Assembly: GCF_003112515.1 (NCBI RefSeq)
Contig: NZ_BEVZ01000002.1
Location: 372,001 to 436,000, forward strand
DNA length: 64,000 bases
DNA from: Streptomyces fragilis
GTDB taxonomy: Bacteria > Actinomycetota > Actinomycetes > Streptomycetales > Streptomycetaceae
Direction of reading: 5' to 3'
The translations under genes were made by a program, and so were the position numbers. This document shows positions 35,444 through 42,729 of this stretch, one piece after another (within the stretch, counting starts at the first letter, position 1; every line of letters starts with the position of its first letter). The notes beneath the pieces are model-generated. The model did no database searches. It worked only from the letters and a program-made list of their open reading frames with translations, and was not told where the DNA came from.

Positions 35444-36316
35444 GTGCCCCTGCCCCTGCCCCTGCCCCTGGTCGTCGGCGTCGACGGTTCCGAGCACAGT
35501 CTGAGGGCCGTCGACTGGGCGGCAGACGAGGCCGCCCTGCACGGCCTCCCGCTGCGGCTGGTCCACGCCTCCCTGTGGGAGCGGTACGAAGGTCCGGCAC
35601 TCGCCGGCGAGATCGACGCGCCGGCCGGCGAGGTGAGCGGCGAGGACATCCTGCGCGCCGCCGCCCTGCGGGCCCGGCGCCGCCGCGCGGGCCTCGACGT
35701 CACCACCGACGTGGTGCCCGAGGAACCCGAGTACGTCCTGCTCCGCGAGGGACGCCGGTCCTCGGCCGTGGTCGTCGGCACACGGGGCCGCGGCGCCCTC
35801 GCCGGCGCCCTGCTCGGCTCGGTGAGTCTGACCGTCGCGACCCGCGCCCGCTGCCCGGTCGTCGTGGTCCCGGGCGACATCGAAGGCCGGGCACCCCGTC
35901 CCGGCCGGGAGCGGGTCGTCGTCGGCGTGGCCGCCGCGCCGACCGCCGCGCTGCGCCTCGCCTGCGAGGAGGCCGCACGGCGCCGGGTCCCGCTGACCGC
36001 CGTACGCGCCTGGCGCAGCCCCTCGCACGATCCGCTCGGCCACCGGCTGCCCTCCGGCGGCCCCGAGGAGCCGCACGCGGCACGCGCCGCGGCCGAACTG
36101 GAGGCCGCCCTCGCCGACGCCCCCGCGGACCTCGACCTGGAGCTGCGGACCGTCGAGGGCCCGCCCGGCCGGGTGCTGCTCGAGGCCTCGAAGGGGGCCG
36201 GACTGCTGGTGATCGGCCGCCGCGACCCGAAGCACCTCGGCCCCCGTCCCGGGCGCGTCGCGCACCGGGTCCTGCAGCACGGCGACTGCCCGGTCGTGGT
36301 CGTCCCCGACGCCTGA
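35444..36316 (+). CDS. Universal stress protein, two Usp domains (usp 3)
   Basis: 290 residues from GTG 35444. An upstream in-frame ATG (35435) directly abuts GGAGG and has no room for initiation, whereas GTG 35444 is 9 bases from it. The N-terminus is (PL)4, from four CCCCTG hexamers, then VVGVDGSEHSLRAVDWAADEA. Domain 1 ATP loop: VVGTRGRGALAGALLGSVSL; domain 2 ends VIGRRDPKHLGPRPGRVAHRVLQ, where the canonical spacing is altered, so that half may not bind ATP. More divergent than usp 1 and usp 2. Confidence 0.85.
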   Translation: MPLPLPLPLVVGVDGSEHSLRAVDWAADEAALHGLPLRLVHASLWERYEGPALAGEIDAPAGEVSGEDILRAAALRARRRRAGLDVTTDVVPEEPEYVLLREGRRSSAVVVGTRGRGALAGALLGSVSLTVATRARCPVVVVPGDIEGRAPRPGRERVVVGVAAAPTAALRLACEEAARRRVPLTAVRAWRSPSHDPLGHRLPSGGPEEPHAARAAAELEAALADAPADLDLELRTVEGPPGRVLLEASKGAGLLVIGRRDPKHLGPRPGRVAHRVLQHGDCPVVVVPDA

Positions 36317-36466
36317 CCCGCACACCACACGGCCGCCCCGCCCGGGCGACCGCCCACCACCGTCCCCGCCCTCCCGGCGGGGCGCCGAGTTCCACCGCCG
36401 ACACGGCCGGCGCCGCTCCGGCGCCGGGATCCGTGCCCGCGCCGGCTGTACCGAGGAGGAAGCGCC

Positions 36467-37201
36467 ATGAAGCAGACCAAGGTCGGTGCCGTGATGACCA
36501 CCGACGTCGTCCGGGCCCGGCACGACACCCCGTTCAAGGAGGTGGCCCGGCTGCTCGCCGACCACCGGATCAGCGGGCTTCCCGTCGTGGACGACGAGGA
36601 ACACGTCGTCGGCGTCGTCTCCGAGACGGACCTGATGGTCCACCAGGCACAGACTCCCGACGGCTGGGAACCGCCGGCCCGCACGTTCCGGCTCCCCTCG
36701 ATGACGCCCGCCGCCCGCCGGTACGCGGCCAGGGCCCGGGCGCGCACCGCGGGCGGCCTGATGACCACCACGCCGGTCACCGTCCACGCCGAGGACAGCG
36801 TCGTCCAGGCCGCCCGCACCATGGTGCGGCGGCACGTGGACCGGCTGCCGGTGGTCGACGAGGAGGACCGGCTGGTCGGCATCGTCACCCGGCACGACCT
36901 GCTGCGGGTCTTCCTGCGCACGGACGAGGGCCTGCGCGAGGAGGTGGTCCGCGAGGTGCTGGGCCGCGGGCTGTGGCTGTCGCCGCAGAGCGTGGAGGTC
37001 CGCGTGGACCAGGGCGTCGTCACCCTGCGGGGCGTGCTGGACCGCCGCAGCGAGGCGGAGGCGGCCGTGTCGATGACCCGGAGGATCGACGGGGTCGTCG
37101 CCGTCGTCGACGAACTCGGCCACCGGACCGACGACACCCGGACCGAGCCCGAGCGGGCGACCGTGCACGGGGTCGCCGACGACTGGCTGCACAGGCTGTG
37201 A
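36467..37201 (+). CDS. CBS-pair protein with C-terminal BON domain
   Basis: 244 residues. CBS 1 (about 8-70): VGAVMTTDVVRARHDTPFKEVARLLADHRISGLPVVDDEEHVVG; CBS 2 (about 98-155): LMTTTPVTVHAEDSVVQAARTMVRRHVDRLPVVDEEDRLVG; BON domain (about 165-230): LSPQSVEVRVDQGVVTLRGVLDRRSEAEAA. CBS pairs bind adenosine nucleotides and sense energy state; BON domains often contact lipids or membranes. CBS proteins such as Hrp1 are core DosR-regulon members, which suits the location. GAGGAGGAAG precedes the ATG. Confidence 0.9.
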   Translation: MKQTKVGAVMTTDVVRARHDTPFKEVARLLADHRISGLPVVDDEEHVVGVVSETDLMVHQAQTPDGWEPPARTFRLPSMTPAARRYAARARARTAGGLMTTTPVTVHAEDSVVQAARTMVRRHVDRLPVVDEEDRLVGIVTRHDLLRVFLRTDEGLREEVVREVLGRGLWLSPQSVEVRVDQGVVTLRGVLDRRSEAEAAVSMTRRIDGVVAVVDELGHRTDDTRTEPERATVHGVADDWLHRL

Positions 37202-37259
37202 CGCCCGCACGGCTGTGACGCCCGCGCGGCCGTGACGCCCGCACGGCCTTGACGGCACG
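37202..37259 (+). repeat. 17-bp tandem repeat
   Basis: GTGACGCCCGCACGGCT and two variants follow one another from 37199, with a partial fourth (TTGACGGCAC), directly after the CBS gene stop. Non-coding. Confidence 0.6.
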
Positions 37260-37273
37260 ATGCGGGCCGGGCT

Positions 37274-37322
37274 GGGGGCGGGGGCGGTGGGCACCGTGAC
37301 GGCGCCCACCGCCCCCGCCCCC
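37274..37322 (+). terminator. Strong terminator after the CBS-BON gene
   Basis: A perfect 19-bp stem (arms 37274-37292 and 37304-37322) with an 11-base loop. It would end transcription before the PPOX-family gene. Confidence 0.75.
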
Positions 37323-37404
37323 GCGCCCCGGCACGGACAGGTGAACGACCGGCGGCCCCACCGCCGGCTGCATCCCCGCACCAGTGAGAGAGGCAGGTCC
37401 GGCC

Positions 37405-37893
37405 ATGTACCGGAACGACGGATTCCGTGAACTCGACCGCCAGGAGAGCCTGCGGCGGCTGGCGACCGCCACGGTGGGACGCGTCGTGCACACGCGGCAG
37501 GCGCTGCCCTCCGTGCTCCCCGTCAACTTCGCCCTCGACGACGACGGCAGCGTCCTGCTGCGCACCTCGGCCGCCTCCGAGCTGGCCCGCGCGGTCGACG
37601 GCGAGGTTGTCGCCTTCGAGGCCGACGCGGTCGACGGAGCAGCCCATTCCGGCTGGAGCGTCGTCGTCACCGGGACGGCGAGGGCGGTGACCGACCCGGC
37701 CGAGCACGAGCGCCTGACCCGTACCGGGCCCCGCTCCTGGGTGCCCTGGCCGCAGGAGGTGTTCCTGCGCATCGCCCCGCAACGGGTCACCGGCCGCGAA
37801 CTGGTCGGCGGCCGCAGCGCCTACGGCATCCGCCTGCCGCTCCCGCCCCCCGAGACCGGCGGCCCCACCCCCGCGCAGGCGGAGAGGGACTGA
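37405..37893 (+). CDS. Pyridoxamine 5'-phosphate oxidase-like (split-barrel flavoprotein)
   Basis: 162 residues of the FMN/F420-binding split-barrel fold: LDRQESLRRLATATVGRVVHT, LPSVLPVNFALDDDGSVLLRT and HSGWSVVVTGTARAVTDPAEH are the characteristic strand pairs, and WPQEVFLRIAPQRVTGRELV closes the barrel. Members reduce or bind flavins, deazaflavins or haem-derived ligands. Similar proteins occur in DosR-type regulons. ATG 37405 is used; GTG 37384 is an alternative without better ribosome site. Convergent with adhE across a very long shared terminator. Confidence 0.83.
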   Translation: MYRNDGFRELDRQESLRRLATATVGRVVHTRQALPSVLPVNFALDDDGSVLLRTSAASELARAVDGEVVAFEADAVDGAAHSGWSVVVTGTARAVTDPAEHERLTRTGPRSWVPWPQEVFLRIAPQRVTGRELVGGRSAYGIRLPLPPPETGGPTPAQAERD

Positions 37894-37941
37894 GCCCGCC
37901 CCGTACGTCCGCCGCGCCGGAGGGACCGGCGGCCCAGGGGA

Positions 37942-38000
37942 GGGCACGGGGAAGGCCGGGCGGAACCCGCGACGGGTTCCGCCCGGCCTTCCCCGTGCTC
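37942..38000. terminator. 28-bp-stem bidirectional terminator
   Basis: Arms 37942-37969 and 37973-38000 pair over 28 bp with only one G-U, around a 3-base loop, between the PPOX gene (+) and adhE (-). Unusually long, it would stop transcripts from both sides. Confidence 0.85.
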
Positions 38001-38008
38001 ACGCCCCG

Positions 38009-40666
38009 TCAGCCGTGGTACGCGTCCCGCATGAGGCGCCGCATGTCGTCCAGCATCGGCATGCGCGGGTTGGCCGGCGCGCACTGGTCCTCGTAGGCGT
38101 TCAGCGCCTGCTGCGGCAGAGCCGCCAGGAACGTCTCCTCGTCGACCCCGAGCGACCTGAACGTCGGCTCGATGCCGACGGCCTCGCGCAGCCGCTCGAC
38201 GGCCACGGCGAGGGACTCCACGCCCTCGGCCGGGGTGGCGGCGGGAAGGCCCAGCGTGCGGGCGATGTCCTGGAAGCGCTCGGGCGCCCGGTAGCTCTCG
38301 TACTTGGGCCACCCGGTGAGCTTGGCCGGGACCGTGCCGTTGTAGCGGATCACGTGGGGCAGCAGCACCGCGTTGGTTCGGCCGTGCGCGATGTGGAAGG
38401 TGGCGCCGAGCGTGTGGGACATGGCGTGCACGATGCCGAGGAAGGCGTTGCCGAAGGCCATGCCCGCGATGGTGCCGGCGTTGTGCATCTTCTCGCGGGC
38501 CTCCGGGGCGCCGTCACGGTCGTTCACCGCGGCCTCGATGTTCCGGAAGATCAGCCGGATCGCGTGCAGGGCGAGCCCGTCGGTGAAGTCGTTGGCGTAG
38601 ACGGAGACGTATGCCTCGATCGCGTGGGTGAGGGCGTCGAAGCCGCTGTCCGCGGCGAGCGCCGGCGGCAGCGCCGCGGTGAGCAGCGGGTCGACGATGG
38701 CGACGCTCGGGGTGAGCGCGTAGTCGGCCAGCGGGTACTTCTTGCCGGTGGCCGGGTCGGAGATGACGGCGAACGGGGTGACCTCGGCGCCGGTGCCCGA
38801 GGTGGTCGGCACGCACACCAGCCGGGCCAGCCGGCCCAGCTCCGGGAAGCGGAAGGCGCGCTTGCGGATGTCGGAGAACTTCTGCCGCATGTCCGCGAAG
38901 TCGACGTCCACACCGGCCGCGTGCTGCTCGTACAGCAGCCACATCACCTTCGCGGCGTCCATCGGGGAGCCGCCGCCAAGGGCGATGATGGTGTCCGGGC
39001 GGAAGTCGCCCATCAGACGGGCGCCGTCGCGCACCGAGTCGATGCTGGGCTCCGGCTGGACGTTGTCGATGATCTGCAGCACCACCGGCTCACGGCGCCG
39101 CTGCAGGACCCGGCTGATCCGGTCGACGAAGCCGAGCCGGGTCATCGTCGCGTCGGTGACCACCGTGACGCGGTGGACGTCCGGCATCGAGGCCAGGTAG
39201 CGGATGGACTGCGGCTCGAAGTAGATCTTCGGCGGCACCTTGAACCACTGGAGGTTGTTGCGGCGGGCGGAGACCCGCTTGACGTTCAGCAGCTGCGCGG
39301 CCGAGACGTTGTTCGACACCGAGGTACTCCCCCAGGAGCCGCAGCCCAGCGTGAGCGAGGGCAGCAGGCCGTTGTAGATGCCGCCGATCGCACCCTGCGA
39401 CGACGGGGAGTTGACGATGACGCGGACCGTCTTCATCCGCCGGCCGTACGCCTCGGCGACCGAGCGGTCCTCGGTGTGGACGACGGCGCTGTGGCCCTGG
39501 CCGTGGAAGGCGACCATGTCGGCGGCCAGGCCGAAGCCGTGGCGCTCGTCCTCGGCCCGCAGCACGGCCAGCACCGGGCAGAGCTTCTCCCGGGTCAGCG
39601 GCTCGTCCGGGCCGACCCGCCCGGCCTCCACCAGGATGAGCGAAGTGCCCTCCGGCACGCTGAAACCGGCCTGCTCGGCGATCCACACGGGGCTCTGCCC
39701 GACCGCGGCGGCGTTCACCTTCGGCTCGCAGCCGCCGCCCGGGGCACGGCCTGCCGGGAAGAGGAACGCCTCCAGCTTCGCCTTCTCCTCGGCGGTCGCC
39801 AGGTGGGCGTGCAGGGTGCGGAACTCGGCGAGCGCCGCGTCGTAGATCTCCGCGTCGAGGATCACGGCCTGCTCGGAGGCGCAGATCATGCCGTTGTCGA
39901 ACGACTTCGACAGGACCAGGTCGTTGACCGCGCGGGGGAGCTTCGCGCTGCGGTGCACGTAGGCCGGGACGTTGCCCGCGCCCACGCCGAGCGCCGGCTT
40001 GCCCGCCGAGTAGGCGGCCTTCACCATGGCGTTGCCGCCGGTGGCCAGGATCAGCGCGACCCCGGGGTGCCTCATCAGGATGCCGGTCGCCTCGACGGAC
40101 GGCTCCTCGATCCACTGCACGCAGTTCTCCGGGGCCCCCGCGGCGACCGCCGCGTCACGGACCACGCGCGCCGCCTCGGCGCTGCACCGCTGGGCGGACG
40201 GGTGGAAGGCGAACACCACGGGGTTGCGGGTCTTCAGCGACATCAGCGCCTTGAAGACCGTGGTGGAAGTCGGGTTGGTGACGGGGGTGACCGCGGCCAC
40301 TACGCCCACCGGCTCAGCGATCTCCACCATGTCCTCGATGTCGTCGCGGGCGACGACGCCCACGGTCTTCATGCTCCCCATGCTGTGGGTGACGTGCTCG
40401 CAGGCGAACATGTTCTTGACGGCCTTGTCCTCGAACAGCCCGCGCCCCGTCTCCTCGACGGCCAGGAGGGCCAGGGCCGTGTGCTGGTCCAGGGCGGCCA
40501 CCGACGCCTTCCTGACGATGTGGTCGACCTGCTCCTGGGTCAGGGACTCGTAGTCGGCGAGGGCCTTCAGGCCTCCCTCGACCAGGCGGTCGACGGCGAC
40601 CGCGGCGTCCGACGGCGCCGCCTCGGTGCCGGCCTTCGCCCTGCTCGGCGCGTCCTGTCGGGTCAT
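38009..40666 (-). CDS. adhE: Bifunctional acetaldehyde-CoA/alcohol dehydrogenase AdhE
   Basis: 885 residues, the usual AdhE size. The N-terminal aldehyde-dehydrogenase half (about 30-450) has the catalytic Cys in FDNGMICASEQAVIL and TPVTNPTSTTVFKAL near the CoA/NAD site; the C-terminal iron-alcohol-dehydrogenase half (about 480-885) has LGGGSPMDAAKVMWLLYE, the metal ligands in LAADSGFDALTHAIEAY and HAMSHTLGATFHIAHGRTNAVLLPHV. It reduces acetyl-CoA to ethanol using two NADH, regenerating NAD in fermentation. GGAGG is 8 bases upstream of ATG 40666. With PflB/PflA nearby it completes a fermentation route. Confidence 0.95.
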   Translation of the reverse strand: MTRQDAPSRAKAGTEAAPSDAAVAVDRLVEGGLKALADYESLTQEQVDHIVRKASVAALDQHTALALLAVEETGRGLFEDKAVKNMFACEHVTHSMGSMKTVGVVARDDIEDMVEIAEPVGVVAAVTPVTNPTSTTVFKALMSLKTRNPVVFAFHPSAQRCSAEAARVVRDAAVAAGAPENCVQWIEEPSVEATGILMRHPGVALILATGGNAMVKAAYSAGKPALGVGAGNVPAYVHRSAKLPRAVNDLVLSKSFDNGMICASEQAVILDAEIYDAALAEFRTLHAHLATAEEKAKLEAFLFPAGRAPGGGCEPKVNAAAVGQSPVWIAEQAGFSVPEGTSLILVEAGRVGPDEPLTREKLCPVLAVLRAEDERHGFGLAADMVAFHGQGHSAVVHTEDRSVAEAYGRRMKTVRVIVNSPSSQGAIGGIYNGLLPSLTLGCGSWGSTSVSNNVSAAQLLNVKRVSARRNNLQWFKVPPKIYFEPQSIRYLASMPDVHRVTVVTDATMTRLGFVDRISRVLQRRREPVVLQIIDNVQPEPSIDSVRDGARLMGDFRPDTIIALGGGSPMDAAKVMWLLYEQHAAGVDVDFADMRQKFSDIRKRAFRFPELGRLARLVCVPTTSGTGAEVTPFAVISDPATGKKYPLADYALTPSVAIVDPLLTAALPPALAADSGFDALTHAIEAYVSVYANDFTDGLALHAIRLIFRNIEAAVNDRDGAPEAREKMHNAGTIAGMAFGNAFLGIVHAMSHTLGATFHIAHGRTNAVLLPHVIRYNGTVPAKLTGWPKYESYRAPERFQDIARTLGLPAATPAEGVESLAVAVERLREAVGIEPTFRSLGVDEETFLAALPQQALNAYEDQCAPANPRMPMLDDMRRLMRDAYHG

Positions 40667-40798
40667 GGTGGTCCGCCTCCGTGATCGGGGCCGCCGGTTC
40701 CTCCGGCGGCGTCGGGGGGCGGTGCCGTGCGGCCCGCCTCCGTCAACCACTGTGCTGGGTGCGGGAGTTCGGAACCCGGTGCCGTACGGCCCCGACCG

Positions 40799-40835
40799 GG
40801 CCCGTACGTCCCTGCCCGGCCGGGACTCTCGGCCC
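40799..40835. promoter_or_regulatory. Paired motif sites upstream of adhE
   Basis: GGCCCGTACGTCCC (40799-40812) and GGGACTCTCGGCCC (40822-40835) are inverted copies of the GGGCCGAnnGTCCC motif, 23 bp apart; the second fits the motif perfectly on the minus strand. They lie 133-169 bp upstream of the adhE start. Confidence 0.65.
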
Positions 40836-40849
40836 TCCCGCGGCGGAAC

Positions 40850-40892
40850 GGCCGAGGAGCGGGACCACCGGTACCGGTCCCGCTCCTCGGCC
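40850..40892 (-). terminator. Terminator after the RaiA-like gene
   Basis: A perfect 17-bp stem, GGCCGAGGAGCGGGACC with GGTCCCGCTCCTCGGCC, loop of 9, starting 42 bp beyond the stop of the minus-strand RaiA/HPF-like gene and separating it from adhE. Confidence 0.75.
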
Positions 40893-40933
40893 GCACCCGC
40901 CCGGCCCCTCGCACCGCGGGGCCGGGCTCCGGT

Positions 40934-41317
40934 TCACAGGCCCGGACCTCCGCGCCACGGCGGCGGGACGGCCACCCTGCGGGCCCGCTCGTCGTGGTGC
41001 GCCACACGCTCCACCCGGGCGCGCAGCCGGTCGTGCAACCGGTCGGCGAGCTCCCGGACGGTCGCCTCACGGACGTGGACGACGACCAGGTCCTCGCCCA
41101 CCTGGAGGTCCGCCCCCGCCCACCAGGGCAGCTCGACGTGGTGCGCGGACGCCTTGACGACGCGCACCTCGCCGCTCGCCTCCGGGAGTCCGGGCCGGCC
41201 CAGGGCGGCCGCCACCTTCTCGCGGACGTAGGCGAGTGACTCCTCGCCGACGGCGCCGTCGGCCCGCACCAGCACGGCGTCGGTCAGGTGACGGACACCG
41301 GTGTCCTTGGCAGTCAT
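40934..41317 (-). CDS. RaiA/HPF-like ribosome-associated protein
   Basis: 127 residues. SLAYVREKVAAALGRPGLPEASGEVRVVKASAHHVELPWWAGADLQVGEDLVVVHVREATVRELADRLHDRLRARVER has the beta-alpha-beta-beta-beta-alpha order of sigma-54 modulation/hibernation-promoting factors, ending in a basic helix. Such proteins bind the 30S subunit and shut down translation in dormancy; a hypoxia-induced homologue (RafH) belongs to the mycobacterial DosR regulon. Assignment is by pattern and context, not by a diagnostic motif. ATG 41317 has AAGGGAG upstream. Divergent from usp 4. Confidence 0.65.
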   Translation of the reverse strand: MTAKDTGVRHLTDAVLVRADGAVGEESLAYVREKVAAALGRPGLPEASGEVRVVKASAHHVELPWWAGADLQVGEDLVVVHVREATVRELADRLHDRLRARVERVAHHDERARRVAVPPPWRGGPGL

Positions 41318-41384
41318 GAGCTCCACTCCCTTGGGATCGTCGAGGTGGTGACTGGAGCGTGCGCCCGCCGCCGCTCGCCGGCCA

Positions 41385-41421
41385 GGGCCCTTCCGTCCCC
41401 CGGCGGGGGCCGAAGAGACCC
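41385..41421. promoter_or_regulatory. Motif sites in the RaiA-like/usp 4 divergent region
   Basis: GGGCCCTTCCGTCCC (41385-41399) and GGGCCGAAGAGACCC (41407-41421) resemble GGGCCGAnnGTCCC with one or a few differences, spaced 22 bp, midway between the two divergent start codons. Both genes could be controlled from here. Confidence 0.5.
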
Positions 41422-41514
41422 GTTCGAGGGCCCGCCCGGCCCCTCGGCCGCCCGCCCCTGCCAGAGCAGGGTTGCCGCGCAGAGAGTTGGCAACGGCCCT
41501 GGAGGGGACGCGTC

Positions 41515-42462
41515 ATGCAGCACGACATCACCGTGGGGGTCGACGGATCGGCCGCGAGCCTGGCCGCCGCCCACTGGGCGGCCGCGGAGGCCGGGCGCCG
41601 GGGGGCCGGTCTGACCGTGCTGCACACCTGGCACCGTCACGTCCGCCCCGCGTCCGGCGTCCCGGCCGGGACCGGCGAGTACGAGCGGGCCCGCACGGTC
41701 CTCGGGCAGGCGGTCCACGGCCTGCGGGCGGCCCACCCCGGTCTGCTGATCACCGAGCGGCTGGTGTGCGACTCGCCGGTCGGCGCCCTCGTCTCGGCGG
41801 CCGCCGGCAGCGACCTGCTGGTCCTCGGCTCGCTCGGCCTCGGCGCGCTCGGCGGGTTCGTCACCGGATCGGTCTCCCAGCGGGTGGTCGCCCGCGCGGA
41901 CAGGCCGGTGGTGCTGGTCCGGGCCGGGCGCGGCACGAGTGACGACCACCTGCCCGCCGCGGACGGGATCGCCCCCGAGGAGATCCCGCGGACGCCGTAC
42001 CGCGAGGTGGTGCTCGGACTGGACACCGGTGAGCCGTGCGACGAGACCGTCGCGTTCGCCTTCGAGGCGGCCCGGCTGCGCGGCACCGGGCTGCGCGTGG
42101 TGCACGCCTTCCGCACCCCGCTGCGTGCCGTGACCGACTCCTCGCTGGTCATCGCGCTCCCGGCCACCGAACGCCTGGCGACGGGACCGGTGGCCGAGGC
42201 GGCCGCCCAGGCCCGGGCCGACGCGGAGCACACGGTGGCCGCGGTGGCCCACGCCTGGCGGGACAAGTACCCGGAGGTCCCGGTGACCTGGTCGGCCGTC
42301 GAGGGCCGGGCGGCGTCGGTGCTGGTGCACGAAGCCCACGACGCGGGGCTCCTGGTGGTGGGCCGCCGCGGCGGGCACCGCCTGGGCGCCCACCTGGGTC
42401 CGGTCGCCCACGCCGCCCTCCACCACGTCCCCTGCCCCGTCGCCGTCGTTCCCCACGCCTGA
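41515..42462 (+). CDS. Universal stress protein, two Usp domains (usp 4)
   Basis: 315 residues. Domain 1: DITVGVDGSAASLAAAHWAAAEA to VLGSLGLGALGGFVTGSVSQRVV; domain 2: YREVVLGLDTGEPCDETVAFAFEAARL to VVGRRGGHRLGAHLGPVAHAALHHV. Both nucleotide loops are intact (G-x2-G-x9-GS in domain 1). GGAGGGG precedes the ATG. It lies between the RaiA-like gene (divergent) and pflB, and a hairpin directly follows it. Confidence 0.9.
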   Translation: MQHDITVGVDGSAASLAAAHWAAAEAGRRGAGLTVLHTWHRHVRPASGVPAGTGEYERARTVLGQAVHGLRAAHPGLLITERLVCDSPVGALVSAAAGSDLLVLGSLGLGALGGFVTGSVSQRVVARADRPVVLVRAGRGTSDDHLPAADGIAPEEIPRTPYREVVLGLDTGEPCDETVAFAFEAARLRGTGLRVVHAFRTPLRAVTDSSLVIALPATERLATGPVAEAAAQARADAEHTVAAVAHAWRDKYPEVPVTWSAVEGRAASVLVHEAHDAGLLVVGRRGGHRLGAHLGPVAHAALHHVPCPVAVVPHA

Positions 42463-42482
42463 CCCCGCCCCCGGGCCGGCCC

Positions 42483-42516
42483 GAGCCGGCCGGGACCCTT
42501 CGGTCCCGGCCGGCTC
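42483..42516 (+). terminator. Terminator after usp 4
   Basis: GAGCCGGCCGGGACC pairs perfectly with GGTCCCGGCCGGCTC around CTTC, 20 bp after the usp 4 stop. The core GGGACC-CTTC-GGTCCC also resembles the regulator motif. Confidence 0.75.
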
Positions 42517-42599
42517 CTCCGTGGTCCCGGGCGCGCCCGGTCAGCTCCTGTGCCACCCTCGGCGGCCCGCCGTCCCGGGCCCTCCCGTGAACCGGGGGA

Positions 42600-42613
42600 G
42601 GGCCGAACGTCCC
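42600..42613 (+). promoter_or_regulatory. Best-fit motif GGGCCGAACGTCCC upstream of pflB
   Basis: Exact match to the island's recurrent motif, 117 bp before the pflB start. The following GGCGGGGCAGGG also parallels the usp 2 site. Confidence 0.65.
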
Positions 42614-42729
42614 GGCGGGGCAGGGCCGCAGGGGCCACGGCGGTGCCCTGTCGGCACTCTCCCCGCACCGCCTCGCGGGACGACCATCGAGGTGACGGCA
42701 GAAGGCCGGACCCGACGAGAGGACCCGTG

